A stretch of 64,000 bases of DNA, taken from the NCBI GenBank assembly GCA_036652815.1, contig JAVVVE010000001.1:113617-177616 (forward strand), in the 5' to 3' direction. Each line of letters opens with the position of its first letter. Position 1 is the first letter of the stretch. Shown in pieces: positions 44,969 through 54,264 of this stretch. The stretch is from SZUA-378 sp036652815. Lineage in GTDB: Bacteria; Bacillota; Clostridia; Lachnospirales; Lachnospiraceae. Below the pieces are notes generated by a model that was not told where the DNA came from, did no database searches, and saw only the letters and a program-made list of their open reading frames with translations. The translations under genes and the position numbers were made by a program.

Positions 44969-47833
44969 CTATGAGTGCTTATCTTTACAAAGCATCTGCC
45001 CAATATAGTAGCCCGTATAAGAACCTTTCACCTTAGCGACTTGTTCCGGAGTCCCTTCTGCGATGACCGTACCACCCCTATCTCCACCCTCTGGGCCGAT
45101 ATCAATGATATAATCTGCTGTTTTAATCACATCCAGATTATGTTCGATTACAACAATCGTATTACCGCCTTCTGCTAATTTCTGTAAAATCGTCGTGAGT
45201 TTATGAACATCCGCAAAATGTAAGCCGGTAGTAGGCTCATCCAGAATATAGATGGTATTGCCTGTACTTCTTTTGGATAATTCAGTGGCTAATTTAATGC
45301 GCTGTGCCTCTCCGCCTGACAAGGTGGTAGAAGGTTGTCCTAAGCGAATATAGGACAATCCGACCTCATAAAGCGTCGATATCTTACGATAGATTGACGG
45401 TACATTCTCAAAGAAATGCATGGCTTCTTCTACCGTCATGTCGAGCACGTCATAGATATTCTTCCCCTTATATCTGACATCCAGGGTCTCTCTGTTATAT
45501 CGTTTTCCTCCACATACTTCGCACGGAACATAGACATCCGGAAGGAAATGCATCTCTATTTTGAGAATCCCATCTCCACTGCATGCTTCACATCTGCCAC
45601 CCTTGACGTTAAAACTAAACCTTCCCTTTTTATAGCCCTTTGCTTTGGCATCCATCGTTCCCGCAAACAGGTCTCGAATCTGATCAAATACACCTGTATA
45701 AGTCGCCGGATTAGAACGCGGCGTTCTGCCAATCGGAGACTGATCGATGTTAATGACTTTATCCAACTGTTCTATCCCATCGATCCCCGCATGTTTACCC
45801 GGTATCAGTCTGGCTCTGTTTAAATCTCTTGCCAGATGCTTATATAAGATTTCATTAATGAGCGAACTCTTACCCGAGCCTGACACTCCTGTCACACAGG
45901 TAATGATGCCAAGAGGTATCTTCACATCTATATTCTTAAGATTATTCTCTGCCGCTCCACGTATCTTTAGATAGCCGTTTGGTTTTTTACGTTTGGATGG
46001 AATCGGTATCCTAAGGGCTCCGCTTAGATACTGTCCTGTAATGGATGCGGGCACCTGCATAATCTCCTCTGCTGTGCCAACTGCTACCACTTCTCCACCA
46101 TGTTCTCCCGCACCAGGCCCGATATCTACAATATAATCCGCCGCAAGCATAGTGTCTTCATCATGTTCCACCACCAATAAGCTATTACCTAAATCTCTTA
46201 GATTGCATAGCGTCTTTAACAGTTTATCGTTATCTCTTTGGTGCAGTCCGATACTCGGTTCATCCAAAATATAGCAGACTCCCACCAATCCCGAGCCTAT
46301 CTGTGTCGCCAGTCGGATCCTCTGTGCTTCTCCACCCGATAAGGTACTGGTCGCTCTGGATAAAGACAGGTAATCGAGTCCTACATCAATTAAGAATCCA
46401 ACTCTTGCTCTGATTTCTTTTAAGACTTGTTTTCCGATCAACTCCTGTTGTGCATTTAACTGCATATGAGCAAAAAACTCATGCAGCACTCCGATAGACA
46501 TCGATGTTACCTCATAGATATTTTTATCGCATACTGTAACGGCCAATGCTCCCTTTTTCAAACGTCTTCCACCACACTCTTTACACGGTGTAATACGCAT
46601 AAAAGTCTCATACTCCTGTTTCATAAGATCCGAAGCTGTTTCGCGGTATCGTCGTTCCATGTTCTTGATGAGTCCTTCAAAGGTAACGTCATAAACACCT
46701 TCTCCACGCTGTCCTTTATAGTATACTTTGACCTCTCGACTCCCTATGCCATACATAAACATATCCTGTATCTCCTGTGGTAATTGAGCATAGGGAGTGG
46801 TTAATTTGAACTTATATTCTTTGCTTAATGCTGACAGGATCGCATAGGTATAGCTAGAAGTATCCGTACAGGACTGCCATCCCATGGCAGCGATCGCTCC
46901 TTTGGCGATGCTGATACCGGTATCCGGAATCAGAAGCTGCGGATCAAATTCCATCTTATATCCCAATCCGAAACATTCCGGACAGGCTCCAAAAGGATTG
47001 TTAAAAGAAAAACTCCTTGGTTCAATCTCATCAATGCTGATATTACAATCCGGACACGAAAAACTTTGGCTAAAGTTAATCGGTTCTGCCCCGATAATAT
47101 CCACCTGAAGCAACCCATCTGCTAATTCCAAAACATTTTCAATGGAATCCGTCAGTCTTCGTTCAATCCCTTCTTTTACAACCAGTCTATCCACAATAAT
47201 CTCAATATTATGTTTGACATTCTTATCCAGTGGTATCTCTTCTGTTAATTCGTAAAGGTTACCATCTACACGCACTCTGACATAACCGCTTCTCTTGGCT
47301 CTGTCAAAGATCTTGCTGTGTTCTCCTTTTCTGCCACGAACAACCGGAGCCAATAGTTGAATCTTGGTTCCATTCTCTAGGTTCATGATATGATCTACCA
47401 TCTGGTCTACCGTCTGCTTTTTAATCTCTTTTCCGCAGTTAGGGCAGTGCGGTATCCCGATCCTGGCATAGAGCAGTCTAAAGTAATCGTAGATCTCCGT
47501 TACTGTCCCGACTGTGGAGCGCGGATTGCGATTGGTCGATTTCTGGTCAATGGAAATAGCGGGTGACAGTCCTTCTATCTTCTCAACATTAGGTTTCTCC
47601 ATCTGCCCCAAAAATTGCCTTGCATAAGAAGACAGCGATTCCATATATCTGCGCTGCCCTTCGGCATAGATGGTATCAAAAGCCAAAGAAGATTTACCGG
47701 ATCCCGACAGTCCCGTCAGAACCACAAACTGATTGCGTGGTATATCTACATCTATATTTTTTAGATTGTGCTCATTGGCTCCTCTGATCTTGATGTATTC
47801 TTGTTTGGGAAGCATCTTAGGTAACTGATTCAT
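44969..47833 (-). CDS. uvrA: UvrA, excision-nuclease subunit A
   Basis: 954 residues, full length. Two ABC ATPase modules, each with Walker A (GLSGSGKSS near residue 45 and GVSGSGKSS near 650) and its own signature (TLSGGEAQRI in both), plus Cys4 zinc modules including CPNCGKEI, CPDCNISI...CPECFGLG and CEACSGDG...CEVCGG. It recognises DNA damage with UvrB. AGGAGG precedes the ATG; the gap from uvrB is 27 bases, so they share the uvrB promoter. Confidence 0.98.
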   Translation of the reverse strand: MNQLPKMLPKQEYIKIRGANEHNLKNIDVDIPRNQFVVLTGLSGSGKSSLAFDTIYAEGQRRYMESLSSYARQFLGQMEKPNVEKIEGLSPAISIDQKSTNRNPRSTVGTVTEIYDYFRLLYARIGIPHCPNCGKEIKKQTVDQMVDHIMNLENGTKIQLLAPVVRGRKGEHSKIFDRAKRSGYVRVRVDGNLYELTEEIPLDKNVKHNIEIIVDRLVVKEGIERRLTDSIENVLELADGLLQVDIIGAEPINFSQSFSCPDCNISIDEIEPRSFSFNNPFGACPECFGLGYKMEFDPQLLIPDTGISIAKGAIAAMGWQSCTDTSSYTYAILSALSKEYKFKLTTPYAQLPQEIQDMFMYGIGSREVKVYYKGQRGEGVYDVTFEGLIKNMERRYRETASDLMKQEYETFMRITPCKECGGRRLKKGALAVTVCDKNIYEVTSMSIGVLHEFFAHMQLNAQQELIGKQVLKEIRARVGFLIDVGLDYLSLSRATSTLSGGEAQRIRLATQIGSGLVGVCYILDEPSIGLHQRDNDKLLKTLCNLRDLGNSLLVVEHDEDTMLAADYIVDIGPGAGEHGGEVVAVGTAEEIMQVPASITGQYLSGALRIPIPSKRKKPNGYLKIRGAAENNLKNIDVKIPLGIITCVTGVSGSGKSSLINEILYKHLARDLNRARLIPGKHAGIDGIEQLDKVINIDQSPIGRTPRSNPATYTGVFDQIRDLFAGTMDAKAKGYKKGRFSFNVKGGRCEACSGDGILKIEMHFLPDVYVPCEVCGGKRYNRETLDVRYKGKNIYDVLDMTVEEAMHFFENVPSIYRKISTLYEVGLSYIRLGQPSTTLSGGEAQRIKLATELSKRSTGNTIYILDEPTTGLHFADVHKLTTILQKLAEGGNTIVVIEHNLDVIKTADYIIDIGPEGGDRGGTVIAEGTPEQVAKVKGSYTGYYIGQMLCKDKHS

Positions 47834-47860
47834 GTAGTATCCTCCTGCCTGATATCGCTC

Positions 47861-49855
47861 TTATGACTCCTGCTGCATAGTGTGTAAGGTAGTCTTTAAC
47901 TGTACCATCTTATCTCTTAATTCTGCTGCTGCTTCAAAGTTTAGATCTGCCGCTGCTTTCTTCATCTTCTTTTGAATCGTTCCAATGAGTTTTTCAAGTT
48001 CTTCCTGCGTCATAGATTCAGGATCTTTCTCAAACTTCACTTCTTCCTTGGCAATCACCTTGGAGATACTGATTAAATCTCGAACCGCCTTCTGAATCGT
48101 CTGCGGTGTAATCCCATGTTCTTCATTATACGTCTGTTGTATCTTACGTCTTCGATTCGTCTCATCCAATGCGATCCGCATAGAATCCGTGATCCTATCC
48201 GCATACATAATGACATGTCCATCGGAATTCCTCGCCGCACGTCCCACCGTCTGTATCAGGGATGTCGCCGAACGTAAGAACCCCTCTTTATCTGCATCTA
48301 TTATCGCCACCAAGGCAATCTCCGGTATATCAAGTCCCTCTCGCAATAGGTTAATCCCAACCAGAACATCGAATACATCCAGACGCATATCTCTGATAAT
48401 CTCCGCTCTTTCCAGTGTATCAATGTCGGAATGAAGGTACTTGATACGGATCCCCACTTCTGCCATATAATCGGTCAGGTCTTCTGCCATACGTTTGGTA
48501 AGTGTCGTCACCAATACTTTATGATGCCTGCCTGTTTCCTTCTTAATCTCTCCAATCAGATCATCGATCTGTCCCTCTACCGGACGCACTGCAATCTCCG
48601 GGTCTAACAATCCCGTCGGTCTGATAATCTGTTCTGCACGCAGCAGTTCATGTTCTTTCTCATAAACAGAAGGCGTCGCCGACACAAACAGTAATTGATC
48701 GATATGATCTTCAAATTCAGAAAATTGTAAAGGTCTGTTATCTAAGGCCGAGGGCAGTCGAAATCCATAATCCACCAAAGTAGTCTTTCTGGAACGGTCG
48801 CCTGCATGCATGCCTCTGACCTGTGGTACTGTAATATGTGATTCATCTATCATAATTAAAAAATCGTCTTTAAAATAATCCATGAGTGTATGGGGTGTTG
48901 CACCGGTCGGCATCGCATTCAAATGTTTGGAATAATTCTCTATTCCCGAACAAAATCCCGTCTCTCTAAGCATCTCAATGTCAAAATTGGTCCGTTCTGA
49001 GATCCTCTGTGCCTCTAAGAGCTTGTCCTCCCGCTTATAATAGCGGATACGTTCTTCTAATTCCTTCTCTATCTCAACGCATGCCGCATTAATCTTTTCC
49101 TGTGGAACAACATAATGAGATGCCGGAAAAATAGAAATATGCTCCAAGGTAGCATGAAGCTTGCCGGTTAACGCTTCGACTTCTGTAATGCGGTCTATCT
49201 CATCGCCAAAGAACTCAATGCGAAGCAAATAATCACTCCCCTGTGCCGGATAGACTTCTACCACATCGCCACGAACTCGAAAGCTGCCACGATCCAGATC
49301 CAGATCACTGCGATTATACTGAATCCCTATCAGCTCCCTAAGTACCTGATCTCTGTCCTTGCACATCCCGGGACGCAGAGATACAATCATCCCCTGGTAA
49401 TCATCAGGGCTGCCCAATCCATAGATACAGGATACACTTGATATAACGATCACATCTCTTCGTTCCGATAAGGATGCCGTTGCCGACAGGCGCAGCCTGT
49501 CAATCTCCTCATTGATAGAAGAATCTTTTGCAATATAAGTATCCGTAGACGGAACATAAGCTTCCGGCTGATAGTAGTCATAATAGCTGACAAAATATTC
49601 CACTGCATTCTCCGGGAAAAATTCTTTGAACTCACTATAGAGTTGCCCTGCCAGCGTCTTATTATGCGCGATAATCAGTGTTGGTTTATTCATCTGCTCA
49701 ATGACATTCGCCATTGTAAAAGTCTTACCGGAACCCGTCACTCCAAGCAGAGTCTCAAATTGATTGCCCGCCTTAAAGCCATCTACCAGTTCTCGGATCG
49801 CCTGTGGCTGATCGCCCGTCGGCTGATATTCTGATACCAGTTTGAAATGATCCAT
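47861..49855 (-). CDS. uvrB: UvrB, excision-nuclease subunit B
   Basis: 664 residues. Walker A GVTGSGKTF at 39-47, the beta-hairpin region YYDYYQPEAYVPSTDTYI used for damage verification, helicase motifs through QTVGRAARN, and a C-terminal UVR domain (about 625-660) that contacts UvrC and UvrA. AAGGAGGATTGGG directly precedes the ATG. Regulation by LexA is suggested by the box over its promoter. Confidence 0.98.
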   Translation of the reverse strand: MDHFKLVSEYQPTGDQPQAIRELVDGFKAGNQFETLLGVTGSGKTFTMANVIEQMNKPTLIIAHNKTLAGQLYSEFKEFFPENAVEYFVSYYDYYQPEAYVPSTDTYIAKDSSINEEIDRLRLSATASLSERRDVIVISSVSCIYGLGSPDDYQGMIVSLRPGMCKDRDQVLRELIGIQYNRSDLDLDRGSFRVRGDVVEVYPAQGSDYLLRIEFFGDEIDRITEVEALTGKLHATLEHISIFPASHYVVPQEKINAACVEIEKELEERIRYYKREDKLLEAQRISERTNFDIEMLRETGFCSGIENYSKHLNAMPTGATPHTLMDYFKDDFLIMIDESHITVPQVRGMHAGDRSRKTTLVDYGFRLPSALDNRPLQFSEFEDHIDQLLFVSATPSVYEKEHELLRAEQIIRPTGLLDPEIAVRPVEGQIDDLIGEIKKETGRHHKVLVTTLTKRMAEDLTDYMAEVGIRIKYLHSDIDTLERAEIIRDMRLDVFDVLVGINLLREGLDIPEIALVAIIDADKEGFLRSATSLIQTVGRAARNSDGHVIMYADRITDSMRIALDETNRRRKIQQTYNEEHGITPQTIQKAVRDLISISKVIAKEEVKFEKDPESMTQEELEKLIGTIQKKMKKAAADLNFEAAAELRDKMVQLKTTLHTMQQES

Positions 49856-49893
49856 CCCAATCCTCCTTAGATTACGAAATTACCGCGTAAGAA

Positions 49894-49922
49894 AGTATAG
49901 CATATTCTTACGCGGTTTGCAA
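49894..49922 (-). promoter_or_regulatory. Promoter of uvrB-uvrA
   Basis: TTGCAA (49917-49922) and TATACT (49894-49899) with a 17-base spacer, about 40 bases before the uvrB start. The -10 lies in the loop of an inverted repeat with 12-bp arms (49882-49893 and 49905-49916). Confidence 0.75.
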
Positions 49923-49933
49923 ACGTTTGTTCT
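49920..49933 (-). promoter_or_regulatory. LexA/DinR-type SOS box overlapping the uvrB -35
   Basis: The minus strand reads AGAACAAACGTTTG, which fits the Gram-positive SOS consensus CGAACRNRYGTTYG at 13 of 14 positions (only the first base differs). It overlaps the -35 element by three bases, the right place for repression. uvrB is a known SOS gene in Bacillus. Confidence 0.75.
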
Positions 49934-49978
49934 GTATATTGTTCTGTATATTGCTCTGTATGTTGCTCTGTTTATGAC
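49931..49978. repeat. 12-bp tandem repeat at the 3' end of the C-terminal protease gene
   Basis: Four imperfect copies of tctgtatattgy lie end to end, running from the SOS box into the stop codon region of the protease gene. Confidence 0.75.
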
Positions 49979-51291
49979 AGCTGTTCTTCTATTATCTTTT
50001 TGGCACGTTCCAATTGATTATCGTATCCATTCTTCAAATACCGCTCGGCATCCAGTTCTAATTCTTCATTCGGTTGAATCCCAATCTTGTGGATATTATT
50101 TCCATTGGGTGTAAAGTACCGACTGACTGTTAATTTTACAACCGTACCATCGCTTAGATTAATAAATCGTTGTACTACTCCTTTGCCATAAGTAGTGGTG
50201 CCAAGCAGGGTTCCCTTGTCATGATCTTTAATGGCACCCGCCAAAATCTCTGATGCACTGGCACTGTTTTCATTTACCAGTACGACCAAAGGGATCTTTA
50301 ATTCATTCTTACCATCGCAGGTATATTCTACGCGTTTTCCATATTTATCTTCGGTATAAACAATGATACCCTCCGGAAGAATCTTTCTGGCAATCTCTGT
50401 CACCGTGTTTAAATTACCTCCCAGATTGTTGCGTAAATCCAAGATTAAGCCCTTCATACCGGTCTCTTTCTCCATCGCCAAAGCTTCCGTAAATTGATCC
50501 AGTGTCACATCGTCAAATTCCGTAATCTGAATATAGGAGATTCCCTTTTTATAGGTTTCATGATGTACAGTAATATTCTCTATCTCTCGTCTGGTTATCT
50601 CAAACACGATGGGTTCGGGTTCCTTTTTACGTAACACCGTAACGCTGACCTTGGTATCCGCCGGGCCTTTGATCAGTGCAATCACATCTTCCAGTTCCAT
50701 GCCTTTGGCATAGGTATCTCCTACCTTGTAGATGTAATCGTCTGCCCGCATACCGCTCTCTTCTGCCGGTGATCCCGGTGTTACCTGAAGGATGCGTACC
50801 ATATTCATCTCCATATCTTTACCGACTGTTGCGCCGATGCCGAAATAGACACCTTTACTTTGATTCTTGATATCTTCCCATTCTTTTGCCGTATAATAAG
50901 CGGAATAAGGATCTCCCAGTGCCTTTATAATCCCCGCATAGGCACCCTCTTCCAGCGTTTTTGCATCTACCTCTTCTACGTAATATTCTTTAATCGTCTC
51001 TTGCAATACCTTGAGTTTCTGCATCGTCATACGATTAACGATGCTCTGATTTCTGCTTCCCTGTGTACCGATTGTATTGGTACTGGATACCACACCATGT
51101 GATACCCAATGACTCACCACATAAGTTCCGCATATCAGTATAAGGGCAATCGCCAGACCGGTAATCAAGCCTCTCCAATAATTGGCAGTATTCTTATGCT
51201 TAGTATCTATCTGGGTATCTATCTGGGTATCTATCCCAGTATCTATCTTTTTATCCTGTGTCACTGATTCTTCAAATTCCGGTTGTTCCAT
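49972..51291 (-). CDS. S41-family C-terminal processing protease (CtpA/CtpB-like)
   Basis: 439 residues. A cytoplasmic N-terminal segment contains an IDTQ repeat (about 14-30), one membrane helix at about 41-63, then a PDZ domain (about 115-205) and the S41 core. Catalytic residues are visible: Ser at about 345 in NENSASASE and Lys at about 370 in TTYGKG, 25 residues apart as in CtpB. It is exported and membrane-anchored, cleaving exposed C-termini. It is the last gene of an ftsE-ftsX-M23-protease set and may process the M23 peptidase (inference). The ribosome-binding site is weak. Confidence 0.93.
   Translation of the reverse strand: MEQPEFEESVTQDKKIDTGIDTQIDTQIDTKHKNTANYWRGLITGLAIALILICGTYVVSHWVSHGVVSSTNTIGTQGSRNQSIVNRMTMQKLKVLQETIKEYYVEEVDAKTLEEGAYAGIIKALGDPYSAYYTAKEWEDIKNQSKGVYFGIGATVGKDMEMNMVRILQVTPGSPAEESGMRADDYIYKVGDTYAKGMELEDVIALIKGPADTKVSVTVLRKKEPEPIVFEITRREIENITVHHETYKKGISYIQITEFDDVTLDQFTEALAMEKETGMKGLILDLRNNLGGNLNTVTEIARKILPEGIIVYTEDKYGKRVEYTCDGKNELKIPLVVLVNENSASASEILAGAIKDHDKGTLLGTTTYGKGVVQRFINLSDGTVVKLTVSRYFTPNGNNIHKIGIQPNEELELDAERYLKNGYDNQLERAKKIIEEQLS
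51203..51249. repeat. 12-bp in-frame tandem repeat coding for IDTQ units
   Basis: Four copies of a gtatctatctgg-like unit lie in the 5' part of the protease gene. In frame they encode IDTG, IDTQ, IDTQ and IDTK in the cytoplasmic tail ahead of the membrane helix. Confidence 0.85.
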
Positions 51292-51310
51292 CTTATTTTA
51301 TTTACCATCC

Positions 51311-52570
51311 TTATCCAAGATAATTCCATGGGCTGACATAACTGCCATTCAAGCGAACTGAAAAATGCAAATGAGGCCCCGTAGATCTTCCGGTAGAACC
51401 AACAGCTGCTATCTTCTGTCCTTTGGTTACCACTGAGCCCTTTTCCACATAGAGTGCCGAGGCATGCATATATATGGTATATAATCCATCCCCATGATCT
51501 ATCATAATGTAGTTACCCATTGTATTGCTATACGTTGCCTGCACGACGGTGCCATCATAGGCTGCCAAGATAGGAGAACCGTTCGGTGATGCTAAATCCA
51601 CTCCATTGTGGAACTGCTGTATCTTAAGAATCGGGTGCGTTCTATAGCCATAGTCATCTGAAATACGTTTATAGGAGGGTGCCGGAAAAGCAAATTGTCC
51701 GCCATCATACTTCTGTATACTGCCATTAGCTTCAGCCAGCCTTTTCTTCTCCTCGGCAACGGCTTTCTCTAATGCTGCCAGCTCTGCATTCTGTGCTGCA
51801 ATCTCTGCTTCATACTGTTCGACAACTTGTTCTTTGTTGGAGATATCTGATTCATACAGATTAATCTCCTGCTCTTTAGATGAGATCAATGTATTCATCG
51901 ATTCCTGTTCCTGTTGAGCTGCTATCCGAGCTGTCTCTAATATCTCCTGTTCTTCTTCCAGTTCTGTCTTATAAGCGGCGATTGCATCTCCCGTTGCTTT
52001 AAATTCATCTAATTTCTTTCTGTCATATGCGGATAGCTTTTCTATATAATCCGCCTTATTTAAAAGATCTCCAAACGTATCTGCCGATAACATAATCTCA
52101 AGATAAAAAGTATTTCCTCTTTCATAGAGGAATCGAATCCGTTCTTTCATAGACTGATACTGTTCTCGGGATCTCGCCTCTGCTTTGGCCAGTTCGATCT
52201 TGGTCTCTTGAATCTCCAACAGTTTAGCATCGATTTGCTCTTTCAAGGAGTCTAATTTTGCTTCAATCGTATTCAAGGTAGAATCCAACTGTTTCACATA
52301 GCTGTTTAAGTTGGATTTTGAAGTCTCTAAATCTTTCAGTACCTGTTTAATATCTGTCAAACCGGATTGCAGGTTCTGCTTTGTTTTGTTAACTTCTGAG
52401 ATCTCTTTTTCTTTTTGCTTAATCGTATCCGAAGTCAGCTCCGCATGTGCAATAGAATATGGCATACAGGAAAGAAGCAGAAAGAGAATCAAAAAAAAAC
52501 TGTATCTGCGTTTGTGTGGTATGGATTCTGTATTTTGCTTCCTATGGTTAAAAAGTCGTATCTGTCTCAT
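51311..52570 (-). CDS. Coiled-coil M23 peptidase (EnvC/PcsB/CwlO-like wall hydrolase)
   Basis: 419 residues. A signal peptide (about 22-43, ending SIAHA-EL), a long coiled coil in two stretches (about 45-130 and 190-285), then a LytM/M23 domain with zinc ligands His321 and Asp325 (HNGVD) and His402 in HLHF. Both zinc motifs are complete, so it should be an active endopeptidase, unlike EnvC. Placement right after ftsX indicates that FtsEX controls it at the septum or lateral wall. Confidence 0.93.
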   Translation of the reverse strand: MRQIRLFNHRKQNTESIPHKRRYSFFLILFLLLSCMPYSIAHAELTSDTIKQKEKEISEVNKTKQNLQSGLTDIKQVLKDLETSKSNLNSYVKQLDSTLNTIEAKLDSLKEQIDAKLLEIQETKIELAKAEARSREQYQSMKERIRFLYERGNTFYLEIMLSADTFGDLLNKADYIEKLSAYDRKKLDEFKATGDAIAAYKTELEEEQEILETARIAAQQEQESMNTLISSKEQEINLYESDISNKEQVVEQYEAEIAAQNAELAALEKAVAEEKKRLAEANGSIQKYDGGQFAFPAPSYKRISDDYGYRTHPILKIQQFHNGVDLASPNGSPILAAYDGTVVQATYSNTMGNYIMIDHGDGLYTIYMHASALYVEKGSVVTKGQKIAAVGSTGRSTGPHLHFSVRLNGSYVSPWNYLG

Positions 52571-52606
52571 GATGATATCCTTTATTCTATGCCCTTTGTG
52601 ATTAGC

Positions 52607-53503
52607 TTATACCCGTAGATGTTTCCTAACCGTGATAAAGCTGCCCAGAAAGCCAATGCCGATTCCCATGCCCATAGAAACCGGTACTAAGGTGGCAAAA
52701 ATAGTATCTATCGGTAAAAAGTTCAACAAGCTGGTCAAAACATGAAACTTGGTTGCAATATATTCCACCACATCATTATACATGATGTATATAAATCCAA
52801 TCGGCATAATGGAGCCAATCAATCCAATAATAATACCCTCCACTACAAAGGGAGCTCTTACAAAGAAATCCGTTGCTCCAATATATTTCATAATCTCGAT
52901 CTCTTCTTTACGAACCGAGATACCGATTGTTACCGTATTGCTAATCAAGAACACTGATACAGCAAGCAAAATAGCTATAATCCCGACTGACACATAGCTA
53001 ATCAGCGAGTTGACCCCTGTCAGCATATTAGCTGTAATCTCAGATTTATTGACTTCACGTATGCCATCGACTGATTCTAGATAAGTAACCAGTGCACTCT
53101 GCATCGAGACATCTCTTAGATAAATCTCATAACTGTCGCTTCCTTCTAATGGATTCTCTGTAAATCCATCCGCATAATCACCAAAGTAATCACCGCGAAA
53201 CGATTCCCATGCCTCATCCGCTGAGATGAAATTAATCTTGGAGACTTCTGTTCTCTTTTCAATCACATCCCCTATCTCTGCTATCCTGTTGTCATCCACT
53301 CCCTCGTCAAAGAATACGGTAACCGATACTCCCTCTTCGGCTGTCTTCACAATATGTTGAAAGTTCGTCAGCATCGCATAGAATAAGCCGAACAAGAATA
53401 GACAGGCACTAATGGTCGCAATCGAGGCCAGAGAAAACCACTTGTTTCTGAAAATACTAATAAAACCTTGTTTAAATGTATAGAAAAATGAACTAATCCT
53501 CAT
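52607..53503 (-). CDS. ftsX: Cell-division ABC transporter-like permease FtsX
   Basis: 298 residues. A cytoplasmic N-terminus, first helix at about 22-44, an extracytoplasmic domain of about 120 residues (the likely contact with the coiled-coil peptidase), and three more helices with ISVRKEEIEIMKYIGAT typical of FtsX. The ATG at 53503 has AAGGTGG eight bases upstream and overlaps ftsE by 11 bases. Confidence 0.95.
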   Translation of the reverse strand: MRISSFFYTFKQGFISIFRNKWFSLASIATISACLFLFGLFYAMLTNFQHIVKTAEEGVSVTVFFDEGVDDNRIAEIGDVIEKRTEVSKINFISADEAWESFRGDYFGDYADGFTENPLEGSDSYEIYLRDVSMQSALVTYLESVDGIREVNKSEITANMLTGVNSLISYVSVGIIAILLAVSVFLISNTVTIGISVRKEEIEIMKYIGATDFFVRAPFVVEGIIIGLIGSIMPIGFIYIMYNDVVEYIATKFHVLTSLLNFLPIDTIFATLVPVSMGMGIGIGFLGSFITVRKHLRV

Positions 53504-54236
53504 CGATATAACCACCTTTTTCTTCATCACTCACAATGACACCTTTTTTCATGGTAATAACTCTCTTCTGCATAGCATTCACAATTTCACGATTATGAGT
53601 CACGACCAAAACAGTAGTTCCCGATAAGTTAATCTCTTCTAATAATTTCATGATATCCCATGAATTCTTGGGGTCAAGATTACCAGTAGGTTCATCTGCC
53701 AATAATACAGGTGGCTGATTCACCAACGCTCTGGCGAGCGCTACTCTTTGCTGCTCACCACCCGATAATTGTTTTGGTTTTGCTTTATATTTACCGGCAA
53801 GTCCCACAGTCGATAGCATACTGGGTACATTCTGACGTATTTTGCTCGTTGGCATCTGAATAATACGTTGTGCAAAAGCAACATTCTCATAGACATTCCG
53901 ATCCTTAAGCAAACGGAAATCCTGAAATACAACCCCTATATTTCTCCTAAACTTAGGCACATTTCTTCTTTTGAGCTGTTCTACATCATGTCCTGCCACA
54001 ACGATCCTACCCGAAGTGGGTGTTAATTCACGCAGAAGCAATTTGATTAAGGTTGATTTCCCGGATCCACTATCTCCTACTATGAATACAAATTCACCTC
54101 GATTAATATGTAGATTGACACCATTCAGTGCCGGTGCTCCCGTTGAATATGATTTGCTGACATCTTCCAGCATAATCATCTCATTATTATCTTTTTTTCT
54201 ATTATCCGAACGTCTCTTATAGTTCTTGGTTTTCAA
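53493..54236 (-). CDS. ftsE: Cell-division ATP-binding protein FtsE
   Basis: 247 residues. Walker A GDSGSGKST, Q-loop VVFQDFRLL, signature LSGGEQQRVALARAL, Walker B VLLADEPTGNLDP and the H-loop VVTHNRE are intact. A TTG at 54236 has GGAGG seven bases upstream; it adds a Lys/Arg/Asn-rich leader of about 19 residues before the usual MIMLEDVSKSY start. FtsE powers FtsX to switch on the M23 hydrolase encoded two genes on. Confidence 0.96.
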   Translation of the reverse strand: MKTKNYKRRSDNRKKDNNEMIMLEDVSKSYSTGAPALNGVNLHINRGEFVFIVGDSGSGKSTLIKLLLRELTPTSGRIVVAGHDVEQLKRRNVPKFRRNIGVVFQDFRLLKDRNVYENVAFAQRIIQMPTSKIRQNVPSMLSTVGLAGKYKAKPKQLSGGEQQRVALARALVNQPPVLLADEPTGNLDPKNSWDIMKLLEEINLSGTTVLVVTHNREIVNAMQKRVITMKKGVIVSDEEKGGYIDED

Positions 54237-54264
54237 CCGCGTTCCTCCTTCATAGTATCTCACT

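Noticed and set aside
49931..49978. CRISPR-like array
   Set aside because: The copies are 12 bases, contiguous and without spacers, so this is a simple tandem repeat.
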